A stretch of 64,000 bases of DNA from Endozoicomonas sp965196975 (GCF_965196975.1 NZ_OZ239981.1:4650001-4714000); one strand, 5' to 3'. Numbered from the stretch's first letter, positions 26,842 through 35,754 are shown. A program made the numbers and translations. The notes: generated by a model not told the origin, from the letters alone.

Positions 26842-27975
26842 ATGATATACACTGATACAAGCCAGAAGGACTGGCTGCAGCAACTTCCCTGGTTGACGCT
26901 TTCTCTCATTCCAGGGCTTGGGCCGATAAAATCCAGTCAGTTGATCGAGAAATTCAAACACCCCAGCCAGCTTTTTTCTGCCTCATTTAATGATCTGAAG
27001 AACAGTATTCCTGATAAGCTGGCTCATTTACTGGTAAACGCTCCCCGTGACCCTGCCATACACAAACAGCTGCAACTCACTCAAGCATGGCTTCAGGCCA
27101 GTGAAGCGCATTCTGTTTTAACACCTGATTCCCCACTTTACCCTGAAAGTCTTAAAGAGTTGCCAGATGCTCCGGTTGTACTCTATGTAATTGGTAACAG
27201 CCATCTGCTTAATGAGCCACAACTTGGAGTGGTGGGAAGTCGCAGACCAACCCCAAATGGACGGCGGGTTGCTCAGGAGTTTTGTGAACACTTGTCTCGA
27301 AGTGGCTTGGTCATTACCAGTGGAATGGCTCTTGGAATTGACGCGGCAGCACATCAAGGAGCGCTGGGGTGCTATGGAGGCACAGTCGCCGTATTGGGTA
27401 CCGGTGTGGATCAAATCTACCCGGCAAGGCACAAAGACATTTATCAACTGATTGCCAGTCAGGGAGCTCTTGTCAGTGAGTTTCCTTTGGGGACTAAACC
27501 TTTTGCAGGTAACTTTCCACGGAGAAATCGAATTCTATCTGGTTTGTCTCTGGGCGTTCTGGTGGTTGAAGCGGCTCTTGAAAGTGGGTCTTTAATTTCT
27601 GCCAGACTGGCTGCAGAGCAAGGACGTGAAGTCTTTGCTATTCCTGGTTCGGTACTGAATCCGTTGAGTCGGGGATGTCATAAACTGATTCGTGAAGGCG
27701 CTGTGCTGGTTGAAAGTCCTGATGATGTATTAATTGAACTTGCCCCACAGTTGCATGGTGTTATGAACGAGTTCACTCCATCGATTTCCTCTAGAAAAGA
27801 AACAGACCCTTTGCGACTTAAGGTTATAGAAGTGATGGGGTTTGATGTCGTCAGTGCAGATCAAATCAGTACCCTGTCAGGGATTCCTTTTGCAGAGCTT
27901 TCCGTCGTTCTTACAGAAATGGAGCTTGATGGCGTCATAGAGTCCACGTCTGGTGGCTTTATACGTCTTGGCTGA
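26842..27975 (+). CDS. dprA: DNA-processing protein DprA
   Basis: Binds incoming single-stranded DNA and loads RecA during natural transformation; it also occurs widely in non-competent bacteria. The 377 residues have an N-terminal SAM-like helix-hairpin region (LTLSLIPGLGPIKSSQLIEKF) and the Rossmann-like core (VVGSRRPTPNGRRVAQEF; SGMALGIDAAAHQGAL; GTGVDQIYPARH). A C-terminal winged-helix-like domain ends the protein. It begins 30 bases after the IS66 target duplication, so its upstream control region was probably altered by the insertion, and any shared transcription from lysM is interrupted. Confidence 0.95.
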   Translation: MIYTDTSQKDWLQQLPWLTLSLIPGLGPIKSSQLIEKFKHPSQLFSASFNDLKNSIPDKLAHLLVNAPRDPAIHKQLQLTQAWLQASEAHSVLTPDSPLYPESLKELPDAPVVLYVIGNSHLLNEPQLGVVGSRRPTPNGRRVAQEFCEHLSRSGLVITSGMALGIDAAAHQGALGCYGGTVAVLGTGVDQIYPARHKDIYQLIASQGALVSEFPLGTKPFAGNFPRRNRILSGLSLGVLVVEAALESGSLISARLAAEQGREVFAIPGSVLNPLSRGCHKLIREGAVLVESPDDVLIELAPQLHGVMNEFTPSISSRKETDPLRLKVIEVMGFDVVSADQISTLSGIPFAELSVVLTEMELDGVIESTSGGFIRLG

Positions 27976-28010
27976 TTTGTTAAGTGAATCTGCTGAAAGT
28001 ATCCAGGTCT

Positions 28011-28273
28011 TAGGGGGCGTTCTCAATTAGCCATGAGTCCAGTTGATCATACACGCATTTAGGCAAGGCGAACGGTGCAGGACATGGTGGTTCCATGTTC
28101 AAGCCGTTCAACACAGCATAAATGGGGGTGTGATCAACCCGGAGGGCCGCCCATGGTTTGTGTCATTCTGCGTTGCTCACTACTTATGTGGAATAACCAC
28201 ACTACGTAGTTCACGCCTGGCCTGACCCAAACCATGGGTGGCTGGTCACATGTCTAATTGAGAACGCCCCCTA
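28011..28273. mobile_element. 263-bp MITE between dprA and the PurE-like gene
   Basis: Perfect 20-bp terminal inverted repeats at 28011-28030 and 28254-28273, starting TAGGGGGCGTTCTC. Each end has TA at the outside, consistent with a duplicated TA target as used by IS630/Tc1-type transposases. Partial inner symmetry is visible. A 60-codon frame inside (28043-28225) has no recognisable content. The element occupies most of the 371-base gap and is unrelated to the 170-bp MITE. Confidence 0.82.
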
Positions 28274-28346
28274 GGTTCTGTCTGTTGCTTCTGAACTTCT
28301 CTTGCTAGACTAGCGAGCCTTACCGATCACGTTTCGGAGAATACTG

Positions 28347-28868
28347 ATGGCGAGGCCGTTTGTTGCGATTTTGATTGGGGCTGGCTCATGTTCAGAGTCA
28401 GTGGATATACCCATGGTCCAGCTCACCGCTGATGTATTGAAGAAGCTCGATGTTTCTGTAGAAATTAAGGTTTACTCGGCACATTGCACGCCTGAGGCGA
28501 CTCAGAGCTACGTGAAAGATGCTGATCACCGTGGGGCGGCTGTTTTTATTGCCTGCTCGGGAATGGGCGCTCATCTGGCCGGTGTTGTTTCTTCCCTTAC
28601 CATCAAACCGGTCATTGGTGTTCCTATTGGAGATGGCTCTCTGGGAGGGCTGGATGCGCTACTGTCAACGGTTCAGATGCCGGGGGGAGTTCCCGTTGCT
28701 ACGGTCTCTCTGGGAAAAGAGGGAGCAATCAATGCTGGCTATCTGGCCGCCCAGATTATTGCTTTGAATGATAAAGATCTGGCAAATCGACTACGAATGG
28801 ATCGTCAGGCAAATGCAGAAGCGGTTCTTGCGAAAGATGCTGTTCTTCAGCAGCAGTTAAATGACTGA
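28347..28868 (+). CDS. PurE-like (AIR carboxylase / N5-CAIR mutase family) protein
   Basis: 173-residue protein with the complete PurE fold signature. Conserved stretches are HLAGVVSSLTIKPVIGVP, GGLDALLSTVQMPGGVPVATVSLG and AINAGYLAAQIIALND. PurE itself moves the carboxyl group of N5-CAIR in purine synthesis. Two active-site motifs differ: the usual GSxSD loop reads GAGSCSESVD (residues 11-20), and SAHRTP reads SAHCTP (44-49), keeping the His but losing the phosphate-contacting Arg. It is followed by tsaC after 24 bases, not by purK. I therefore suspect a paralogue with another substrate; a catalytically competent PurE is not excluded. Confidence 0.75.
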   Translation: MARPFVAILIGAGSCSESVDIPMVQLTADVLKKLDVSVEIKVYSAHCTPEATQSYVKDADHRGAAVFIACSGMGAHLAGVVSSLTIKPVIGVPIGDGSLGGLDALLSTVQMPGGVPVATVSLGKEGAINAGYLAAQIIALNDKDLANRLRMDRQANAEAVLAKDAVLQQQLND

Positions 28869-28892
28869 GGCTTATCCCTGAGAGAAGTTTTC

Positions 28893-29450
28893 ATGATGGA
28901 TGTTGTAAATCAAGCAGCAACAATAATTAGAAATGGAGGCGTCATCGCTTACCCCACTGAAGCCGTATGGGGTGTGGGTTGTGACCCATGGAACCGTCAG
29001 GCTGTTTATCGAGTTCTTGAAATCAAACAGCGACCCGTTGAGAAAGGGGTGATTCTGATTGGTTCCTCAGAGGATCAGTTTGCACCGCTACTTGATCCTC
29101 TTTCTTCAGAAGAACGAGAAAGGCTGAAGTCAACCTGGCCAGGTCCTTATACCTGGCTTATTCCAGACCCTGCTGGTTGGGCACCCGATTGGGTCAGAGG
29201 CCAGTTTGATACGGTTGCCGTTCGTATTTCTGATCACCCACTGGTAAGAAAGCTATGTGAAGCAACAGGACACCCGATCGTGTCTACTTCAGCAAACCTT
29301 GCCGGTAAGGACCCGCTGTTAACGTTCTCAAGCGTTGAGGAAGAGTTTGGCGCTCTACTCGATGCCATTGTTCCCGGCGAAACTGGAGGACAGAAAACAC
29401 CCTCCAAAATTCAAGACCTGCGTTCAGGTGAACTAGTACGGGCAGGCTAA
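28893..29450 (+). CDS. tsaC: Threonylcarbamoyl-AMP synthase TsaC
   Basis: YrdC/Sua5-family enzyme that makes threonylcarbamoyl-AMP from threonine, bicarbonate and ATP for the t6A modification of tRNAs reading ANN codons. The 185 residues match the short TsaC form. Recognisable are GGVIAYPTEAVWGVGCDP, the KQRP motif, WPGPYTWLIP and PIVSTSANLAGKDP. Two ATG codons lie close together (28893, 28896), and either may be used. It lies between the PurE-like gene and hemF, and all are on the same strand with short gaps, so they form one operon with aroE. The dprA-tsaC-hemF-aroE order matches Pseudomonas. Confidence 0.94.
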   Translation: MMDVVNQAATIIRNGGVIAYPTEAVWGVGCDPWNRQAVYRVLEIKQRPVEKGVILIGSSEDQFAPLLDPLSSEERERLKSTWPGPYTWLIPDPAGWAPDWVRGQFDTVAVRISDHPLVRKLCEATGHPIVSTSANLAGKDPLLTFSSVEEEFGALLDAIVPGETGGQKTPSKIQDLRSGELVRAG

Positions 29451-29488
29451 TATTGCTCAAATTTCATGGATAAAAGGCTTGTTCCAAG

Positions 29489-30397
29489 ATGTCAGAACCG
29501 TCCGTAGATCTCGTAAAACAATACCTCCTGGATTTGCAGAATCGCATATGTACGGCGATTGAAGCAGAAGAAATGGAGGGCTCCTTCAGAGAAGACCAGT
29601 GGGATTACCATGGTGGTGGTGGCGGTAAGGCCAGAGTTCTCGAAGGCGGTAAGGTTTTTGAAAAAGCAGGAGTAAATTTTTCCTATGTAAAAGGGGATCA
29701 GCTACCTGCCAGTGCCACGGCGCATCGGCCACAAATGGCCGGTCGGAGTTTTCAGGCCATGGGTGTTTCCCTGGTGATTCATCCGGATAATCCATTTGTG
29801 CCAACGTCTCATGCCAATGTTCGAATGCTGATAGCTCATAAAGAAGGAGAAGAACCGATCTGGTGGTTTGGCGGTGGCTATGACCTGACTCCCTACTATG
29901 GCTTTGAAGAAGACTGCAAACACTGGCATCAGATAGCCAAACAAGCCTGTGAGCCGTTTGGTGACGATGTCTACCTCCGTTATAAGAAATGGTGTGATGA
30001 CTACTTCTTTCTTAAACACCGCAATGAACCAAGGGGGGTTGGCGGACTGTTCTACGATGACCTGAATGAGTGGCCATTTGAACGCTGCTTTGAGTTTATG
30101 CAGTCGGTTGGTGACAGTTATATTGATGCTTACCTGCCTATTGTTCAGCGCCGTAAAGAGATGCCTTACTCCGAGCAGAACAAGCATTTTCAGGAGTATC
30201 GTCGTGGCCGTTATGTGGAATTCAACCTGGTATATGACCGGGGTACTTTATTTGGTCTGCAGTCTGGTGGTCGTACAGAGTCTATTCTTATGTCATTGCC
30301 TCCTCATGTACGCTGGGATTACAACTGGAGTCCAGAGTCTGGCACCGATGAGGCTCGCTTGTATGAAGAATTTTTAAAGCCAAAAGACTGGGTATAA
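29489..30397 (+). CDS. hemF: Oxygen-dependent coproporphyrinogen III oxidase
   Basis: Converts coproporphyrinogen III to protoporphyrinogen IX in heme synthesis, using O2. The 302 residues fit the family. Hallmarks are SATAHRPQMAGRSFQAMGVS, VPTSHANVRML with a conserved His, WWFGGGYDLTPYY and the C-terminal RRGRYVEFNLVYDRGTLFGL (about 230-250). It sits between tsaC and aroE in the conserved series. Confidence 0.97.
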   Translation: MSEPSVDLVKQYLLDLQNRICTAIEAEEMEGSFREDQWDYHGGGGGKARVLEGGKVFEKAGVNFSYVKGDQLPASATAHRPQMAGRSFQAMGVSLVIHPDNPFVPTSHANVRMLIAHKEGEEPIWWFGGGYDLTPYYGFEEDCKHWHQIAKQACEPFGDDVYLRYKKWCDDYFFLKHRNEPRGVGGLFYDDLNEWPFERCFEFMQSVGDSYIDAYLPIVQRRKEMPYSEQNKHFQEYRRGRYVEFNLVYDRGTLFGLQSGGRTESILMSLPPHVRWDYNWSPESGTDEARLYEEFLKPKDWV

Positions 30398-30415
30398 ATT
30401 AAGAGGATCTGAATC

Positions 30416-31243
30416 ATGGCTGGTCCGGTAGACAGTTATGCGGTAATGGGGAACCCTATTGCCCACAGTAAATCACCTGTAATTCACACATTGTTTGCCG
30501 ACCAGACCGATCAAAGTCTGCGTTATTCAGCCATGCTGGTTGACGTTGACGGGTTTAAAAAAGCAATTGATGAGTTCTTTGAAAATGGCGATCTTGGATT
30601 AAGCATAACTGTACCGTTTAAGGAAGAGGCATGGCAGTTAGCTGAAAAGAGAACGTCGCGAGCGGAAAAAGCAGGTGCTGTTAATACTCTGTGGCAGGAT
30701 GAGCATGGCCAGCTGCATGGAGACAACACCGACGGGCTTGGGCTGGTTGCGGACCTTAAAGAAAACAATGGTGTAACCATTAAAGATGCAAGAGTACTTA
30801 TCCTGGGTGCCGGCGGTGCCGTTAGGGGTGTGCTTGAGCCTATATTCTCCGAGCAACCTGCTGAAGTTGTCATTGCCAATCGAACACGCAGCAAGGCTGA
30901 TACACTGGTTGGACTCTTTCCTGGTGAAGCTATTTCAGCTAATGGGTTTGAAGATATAGAAGGTCGTTTTGATCTGGTTATCAACGGAACAGCGGCCAGC
31001 CTGCAGGGAGAGATGCCACCAATACCTGGTCATGTGGTTGATCAAAACACCAGCTGCTATGACATGATGTACGGTGCAGAAGAAACCGTGTTCAATCACT
31101 GGTGTCGTGAGCAGGGGGCGGGTAAAACCATTGATGGACTTGGTATGCTGGTTGAGCAGGCTGCAGAGCAGTTTGCCATTTGGCGCGGTGTTCGTCCTGA
31201 TACTCGAAATGTACTTGACCTGCTGCGGAATGAAATAGCCTGA
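30416..31243 (+). CDS. aroE: Shikimate dehydrogenase (NADP+)
   Basis: Reduces 3-dehydroshikimate to shikimate in aromatic amino acid synthesis. The 275 residues have the substrate motif MGNPIAHSKSPVIHTLF, the catalytic region SITVPFKEEA, HGDNTDGLGLV, the nucleotide-binding loop LGAGGAVRGV and the NRTRSK NADP-phosphate motif. It follows hemF by 18 bases with AAGAGGATC as ribosome-binding site and ends this operon. Confidence 0.97.
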   Translation: MAGPVDSYAVMGNPIAHSKSPVIHTLFADQTDQSLRYSAMLVDVDGFKKAIDEFFENGDLGLSITVPFKEEAWQLAEKRTSRAEKAGAVNTLWQDEHGQLHGDNTDGLGLVADLKENNGVTIKDARVLILGAGGAVRGVLEPIFSEQPAEVVIANRTRSKADTLVGLFPGEAISANGFEDIEGRFDLVINGTAASLQGEMPPIPGHVVDQNTSCYDMMYGAEETVFNHWCREQGAGKTIDGLGMLVEQAAEQFAIWRGVRPDTRNVLDLLRNEIA

Positions 31244-31406
31244 AAAGCTCTATACTCTTGAACATGGCTTTTTATGCTAAAACTTCCGCCATTATGAGGT
31301 TATCAGCCTTTTTAATAATCACAGTTTATGTTAAATGCTAGCCTAGGCTGTTTTTTATAACTTAAGGCTGCTCATCACAGGATGGTCTTCAATTATTGGA
31401 TAGGTT

Positions 31407-32084
31407 ATGGATAAAGCGTTGCCAGCCACAGTGATAGCTGAAGACCTATTACCAGGTGACCTTATTTTTCAGCTCCGCTCAGGAGGGGAAGCCGAATGGG
31501 TAATCAGTCGACTCTTTGCTGGTCGAGACGGAGCCGCTATTAATCATGTAGCTCTCTACGACGGAGATGGCATGGTCATAGAAGCTGTTATGCCCAGGGT
31601 AAAGAAAACCACTCTGGATGACTTTGTCAGCAACTCGGTTTTAGATAACCATGGCAGGCCTTGTGTCCTGATCTGTCGACTGACATCGAATTACTCGGTA
31701 CTGGTTCCCGATGCTCTTGAGTTTGCAGAGCAGCAGCTGTCGATACCCTATGATCCTCACTACAGCCAGAATCAGGAAGAACATCAGAAAAGCTGGTATT
31801 GCAGTGAATTAATTGTTCATGCTTTTCGCAGTGCCAATGAGGGTGTTTTCCTGTTTGAGGAAACACCCATGAGTTTCCGGGACATGGACACCGGAGAGCT
31901 GATGCCATTCTGGGTTGATCATTATCAAGCCATTGGACAGGAAATACCGGAAGGGCTTCCCGGTTCACATCCAGCGCTGCTCTCGTGTTCTGACAAGCTG
32001 GTTTCTATCAATATTCTTGGATCGCTTCCGGCAAGGAATGGTCAGGATATCTGCAGTCTAGAGCCAGGTTCAACACTGGCTTAG
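31407..32084 (+). CDS. YiiX/YaeF-type permuted papain-like protein
   Basis: 225-residue protein with the pattern of the permuted papain-like (NlpC/P60-related) YiiX/YaeF family (PF05708). GDLIFQLRSG near residue 17 opens the domain. NHVALYDGDG carries the probable catalytic His47, and WYCSELIVHAF the probable nucleophile Cys132. No signal peptide is visible, unlike E. coli YiiX, so it may act in the cytoplasm. Substrate unknown; amidase or thioester hydrolase activity is a family-level guess. It is 163 bases beyond aroE and may have its own promoter. Confidence 0.8.
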   Translation: MDKALPATVIAEDLLPGDLIFQLRSGGEAEWVISRLFAGRDGAAINHVALYDGDGMVIEAVMPRVKKTTLDDFVSNSVLDNHGRPCVLICRLTSNYSVLVPDALEFAEQQLSIPYDPHYSQNQEEHQKSWYCSELIVHAFRSANEGVFLFEETPMSFRDMDTGELMPFWVDHYQAIGQEIPEGLPGSHPALLSCSDKLVSINILGSLPARNGQDICSLEPGSTLA

Positions 32085-32133
32085 GAGACTTGAGAATAAG
32101 CTGCGATCGTTGCTACGGGGCTCTGAATGGGCG

Positions 32134-32841
32134 CTATTTTCGAGCAGCCTTCTGGAGTAGCTTTCTGATCAGGTCAGACTGCATCAGCTTGATCAAGCCC
32201 TTTTCATTTTCCTGCCAGATGGATTGAAGGCTCTTGTCCTCGCTCAACGTAGGACATTCATAAGTTAAGACAGGAATACCCAGCTTTTCACTGGCATAGC
32301 TTCCAAGCGACCCCGGGGTTGGATGATCTTCAATTTCATCTCGTACGATCGGATAACCGCTTTCCTTGTGCAGAAGCTGAAGAATATCTTCGCACTGACC
32401 ATTACTGTTCAGCATGGGTATCCAGGAGTGGAAGGACAGAATAAAGCCGGGGGGGTACTTATCAAATAAAGAAACAAGAAACTGGTTTTCTGGTTCACTG
32501 TTCGGGTGCGAGCCCGGAGAATACTTGTCATCCCGTTTTTGTTGAGACCAGTTGGAGGCGGGAAGGTTTCTATTCAGATCAACGCCGTTGGCGTTTACCC
32601 GAGTTTTTGCCGCAAAGCCATCGGGATTAAGAACCGGAATTACTACCATTGGCTGGTTTATCTTTTTACTATTGAGTTGCTGCATTAATTGCTCAAGGAC
32701 ATATATGCCCTCGGGTTCATCCCCATGCGTCCCCGCAATCAGGTAGCAGAATCGGTCTAAACCTTTCTGTCTGGTTACGGTGGCTTCAACTGGCCTGTTG
32801 CAAACACTGAACCCTTTTTTCAGAGAATTATTCTTAACCAT
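32134..32841 (-). CDS. M14-family zinc peptidase (MpaA-like)
   Basis: 235-residue zinc carboxypeptidase-like protein. Zinc ligands are His39 and Glu42 in GTHGDEPEG, and His138 in LSFHSW. Arg91 in DLNRN and Glu195 in YECP fit the substrate-binding and catalytic residues. MpaA, the closest well-known type, cuts murein tripeptides during peptidoglycan recycling. The length and the NPDGFAAKTRVNANGVDLNRN pattern (about 72-92) agree with that group. It converges with the YiiX-like gene and is divergent from rsmG. Substrate is inferred. Confidence 0.8.
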   Translation of the reverse strand: MVKNNSLKKGFSVCNRPVEATVTRQKGLDRFCYLIAGTHGDEPEGIYVLEQLMQQLNSKKINQPMVVIPVLNPDGFAAKTRVNANGVDLNRNLPASNWSQQKRDDKYSPGSHPNSEPENQFLVSLFDKYPPGFILSFHSWIPMLNSNGQCEDILQLLHKESGYPIVRDEIEDHPTPGSLGSYASEKLGIPVLTYECPTLSEDKSLQSIWQENEKGLIKLMQSDLIRKLLQKAARK

Positions 32842-33066
32842 TGTTTTATTCGTACAGTTGTTTTGGCAGCGTTCAATGGCTGCATTTTAATGTGGAAATA
32901 GTACCTACTTTATATATCGCTGGTTTTGATCAATGATTGCGTCGATTTTATTAAAGTTATGAAATAGACTGATTGGTTATCTATTGTCATCAGTAAAGCC
33001 AGACGGCGTCCAGGTAGCTTATCGTAATTGCAGCAGGGCTTAGCTGTCCGCTGGCTGAAGGAATCA

Positions 33067-33741
33067 ATGAACGTTTCTCAATCACCATTAATAGCCAACC
33101 CCTTGGCTCAGACATTACAGAAGGACATTTGTCAGGGTGCCAAATCACTCGGTCTTGATTTATCTCAGGCTCAGGCGGATTTGCTGACTCGTTATGTTCT
33201 GCTGCTGGATAAGTGGAATAAAGCCTACAACCTTACCGCCATTCGTGACCCCAGGGAGATGGTCTTCAGGCATATTGTTGATAGTCTGAGCATTGTTCCT
33301 CATATTAATGGTGAGGTAATTCTGGATGTAGGCTCAGGTCCGGGACTGCCGGGTGTTGTTCTGGCTATTATGTATCCAGAGAAAAAATTCACGACACTGG
33401 ACAGTAATGGTAAAAAAACCAGGTTCATGCTTCAGGCAAAACTGGACCTTCAGCTCGAGAACCTGGAAGTCGCGAATGCCCGGGTAGAGTCTTTTAAGGT
33501 GGACGCACCTTTTGACGCCATTACTTCACGGGCGTTCAGTTCATTGGTTAACATGGTAGATGGCACAAAACACTTATTATCACCTTCAGGTGTTTATCTG
33601 GCCATGAAAGGGCTATATCCTGAAGAAGAATTAAAGGAATTGATGGATCGTCACGAGATTGAGTTGATTGGCTGTGAGCCCCTGAATGTACCGGGTACAG
33701 ACGGCGATCGTCATCTTGTCATTTTGCGTAACAGGCATTGA
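33067..33741 (+). CDS. rsmG: 16S rRNA (guanine-527-N7)-methyltransferase
   Basis: SAM-dependent enzyme that methylates G527 of 16S rRNA. I chose the ATG at 33067, which has AAGGA six bases upstream; the frame is open to a TTG at 33028. The product then has 224 residues. Visible are YNLTAIRDPREMVFRHIVDSLS, the SAM loop LDVGSGPGLPGV, and TSRAFSSL. parA starts 16 bases downstream. The usual upstream partners mnmE and mnmG are absent, so the rsmG-parAB block has been separated from them. Confidence 0.96.
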   Translation: MNVSQSPLIANPLAQTLQKDICQGAKSLGLDLSQAQADLLTRYVLLLDKWNKAYNLTAIRDPREMVFRHIVDSLSIVPHINGEVILDVGSGPGLPGVVLAIMYPEKKFTTLDSNGKKTRFMLQAKLDLQLENLEVANARVESFKVDAPFDAITSRAFSSLVNMVDGTKHLLSPSGVYLAMKGLYPEEELKELMDRHEIELIGCEPLNVPGTDGDRHLVILRNRH

Positions 33742-33757
33742 ATGGTATTAAACGGCT

Positions 33758-34567
33758 GTGGCTAAAATTCTCGCGGTAACCAATCAGAAAGGAGGGGTTG
33801 GCAAAACCACTTCCTGCGTTAATCTATCGGCTTCTCTGGCAGCAAGTAAGCAGCGTGTACTGCTTATTGATGTTGACCCCCAGGGGAATGCCACCATGGG
33901 AAGCGGAATCGACAAACATGCTCAGCAATGGTCTGTTTATCATGTACTGACGGGGCGTTGTGATATCCAGGAGGCAATCCTTCCATCTCTGGATGGTGGT
34001 TACGATGTTCTGGGTGCAAACGCAGATCTGACGGCGGCAGAAGTTGAGCTGATGGATATGGATCGCAAAGAATCCAGGCTCCACGATGCGCTTGCCAAAG
34101 TGGAAGATCAATACGACTTCATCATGATTGACTGCCCTCCATCCCTGAACATGCTTACCATCAATGCCATGGTTGCTGCCCGCGGGGTGATTATCCCGAT
34201 GCAGTGCGAATACTATGCCCTGGAAGGTCTGACGGCCCTGATGGAAACCATTGCCGGCCTCAGAGAAACCATCAATCCTGACTTGCACATCGAAGGTCTG
34301 CTGCGAACCATGTATGACCCAAGGATGACGCTGACCACTGAAGTATCGAGACAGCTCATCAACCATTTTGGTGATCAGGTCTATCGAACCGTGATTCCCC
34401 GTAATATTCGACTTGCTGAGGCGCCGAGTCATGGTAAGCCCGTACTTGCCTATGACCGAAACTCCCGTGGGGCAGTTGCTTATCTCGCACTGGCTGGGGA
34501 GTTGGTTCGCAAGCATGACATCAAGGGGCTTCATGGTAAGTCAGAAAGGAAAATAGGAACTCACTAA
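33758..34567 (+). CDS. parA: Chromosome partitioning ATPase ParA (Soj)
   Basis: Deviant Walker A ATPase that drives segregation of the origin region by interacting with ParB bound at parS. The P-loop is KGGVGKTT at residues 11-18, followed by IDVDPQGNATMGSG and MIDCPPSLNMLT. At 269 residues it is the short chromosomal Soj form without an N-terminal DNA-binding domain. The start is a GTG at 33758 with a poor ribosome-binding site, so it probably depends on coupling to rsmG, which ends 16 bases earlier. parB follows after 3 bases. The parS targets are in recF, 29 kb away. Confidence 0.96.
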   Translation: MAKILAVTNQKGGVGKTTSCVNLSASLAASKQRVLLIDVDPQGNATMGSGIDKHAQQWSVYHVLTGRCDIQEAILPSLDGGYDVLGANADLTAAEVELMDMDRKESRLHDALAKVEDQYDFIMIDCPPSLNMLTINAMVAARGVIIPMQCEYYALEGLTALMETIAGLRETINPDLHIEGLLRTMYDPRMTLTTEVSRQLINHFGDQVYRTVIPRNIRLAEAPSHGKPVLAYDRNSRGAVAYLALAGELVRKHDIKGLHGKSERKIGTH

Positions 34568-34570
34568 CAC

Positions 34571-35461
34571 ATGGCGAAACAACGTCTCGGTACTAACTTA
34601 AATGCGCTGCTGGGTAGCGCCAGACTACCTGCATCCCTGTCTAATGATCTCTCTGGGCCATCACCGGTCAAGGAGTCGCAGGATGGGACAATGAAAGACC
34701 TGCCAGTCGAATTCCTGATTCGTGGCAAGTACCAGCCTCGCCGAGACATGCACTCTGATGCTCTGGAAGAGCTGGCTGAAAGTATTAAAGAGCAGGGCAT
34801 CATGCAGCCAATTGTGGTTCGTCCGGTTGGACAGAATCGCTATGAGATTATTGCTGGTGAACGTCGCTGGCGTGCAGCACAGCTGGCAGGTCTCTCGGAA
34901 GTTCCCGCCCTGATTCGTGATGTTCCCGATGAAGCAGCCATTGCCATGTCGCTGATCGAAAACATTCAGCGGGAAGACCTGAATCCTATTGAAGAAGCCA
35001 TTGCACTTTCCAGACTGCAAAAAGAATTTGAACTGACCCAGCAGGAAGTGGCTCAGGCTGTCGGTAAGTCCAGGGCTGCCGTTGCCAATATATTGCGACT
35101 GATGGCTCTGAATCCTGAAGTAAAGAAAATGCTGGAATATGGCGATCTTGAAATGGGGCATGCCAGAGCGTTGCTTTCACTGGGTGAACTGGATCAGTTG
35201 GAAGTCGCCAGAATGGTTACTGCAAAAGGATTGTCGGTTCGTCAGACTGAATCACTGGTTCGCCGAATTCAGCAGGAAAAGGAGAAAGGCGGTAAAACCG
35301 TCAAGCGCCTTGATCCTAATATAAAACAGCTTGAAGATGAGCTTTCAGAAAAAGTTGGTGCCCGGGTTGCTATCCAATGCAACGCTAAAGGTAAGGGTAA
35401 GCTGGTGATTTCCTATAATACGCTTGATGAACTTGATGGGGTTCTTGAGCACATTAAATAA
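34571..35461 (+). CDS. parB: Chromosome partitioning protein ParB (Spo0J)
   Basis: CTP-dependent DNA clamp that loads at parS and recruits ParA and SMC. The 296 residues include the N-terminal ParA-activating segment (MAKQRLGTNLNALLG). The CTP-binding part contains LIRGKYQPRRDM and GERRWRAAQLAGL (96-108). The helix-turn-helix is LTQQEVAQAVGKSRAAVANILRL near residue 150, and a C-terminal dimerisation domain follows. Two perfect parS sites exist in recF at 4692 and 5325. A terminator with G-U pairs follows the gene. Confidence 0.96.
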   Translation: MAKQRLGTNLNALLGSARLPASLSNDLSGPSPVKESQDGTMKDLPVEFLIRGKYQPRRDMHSDALEELAESIKEQGIMQPIVVRPVGQNRYEIIAGERRWRAAQLAGLSEVPALIRDVPDEAAIAMSLIENIQREDLNPIEEAIALSRLQKEFELTQQEVAQAVGKSRAAVANILRLMALNPEVKKMLEYGDLEMGHARALLSLGELDQLEVARMVTAKGLSVRQTESLVRRIQQEKEKGGKTVKRLDPNIKQLEDELSEKVGARVAIQCNAKGKGKLVISYNTLDELDGVLEHIK

Positions 35462-35482
35462 TGTGCAGCTTAATTTTATTGG

Positions 35483-35510
35483 GCTCCTATATATAGCTAT
35501 GGGGGCTTTT
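35483..35510 (+). terminator. Probable terminator of parAB
   Basis: GCTCCTATA (35483-35491) pairs with TATGGGGGC (35498-35506), nine pairs including two G-U, followed by TTTT. It lies 22 bases beyond the parB stop and separates parAB from the rRNA promoters. Confidence 0.6.
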
Positions 35511-35606
35511 CTCCTTACTCTATCTCTGTCCTCCATATACTTATCTTTTCTTCTTAATTAATAAAGCTGGTGTGTAGGTGATTCTACGTAAAACGGCTGT
35601 CGCTTA

Positions 35607-35634
35607 TTGATTAAAGTCAAAATTTCTCTATCAT
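35607..35634 (+). promoter_or_regulatory. rRNA operon promoter, distal
   Basis: TTGATT (35607-35612) and TATCAT (35629-35634) are separated by 16 bases and followed by a short C-rich stretch (ACGCCCC). It is the weakest of three similarly built promoters in front of the rRNA operon. Confidence 0.55.
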
Positions 35635-35754
35635 ACGCCCCACTTCCACGGACTGACCCAGAGGTCACCCACGGATCAGCAGAATGAACATTCATCGCTG
35701 ACCGGGAAGTGCGTTTGAACGTTGGTTGTTTTGAAATGAATGAAAAACAACCGG

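Noticed and set aside
28043..28225. 60-codon frame inside the 263-bp MITE
   Set aside because: Such short elements are non-coding, and the frame follows from the inverted-repeat content.
33824..34534. Minus-strand frame of 236 codons inside parA
   Set aside because: Shadow of parA; composition is not protein-like.
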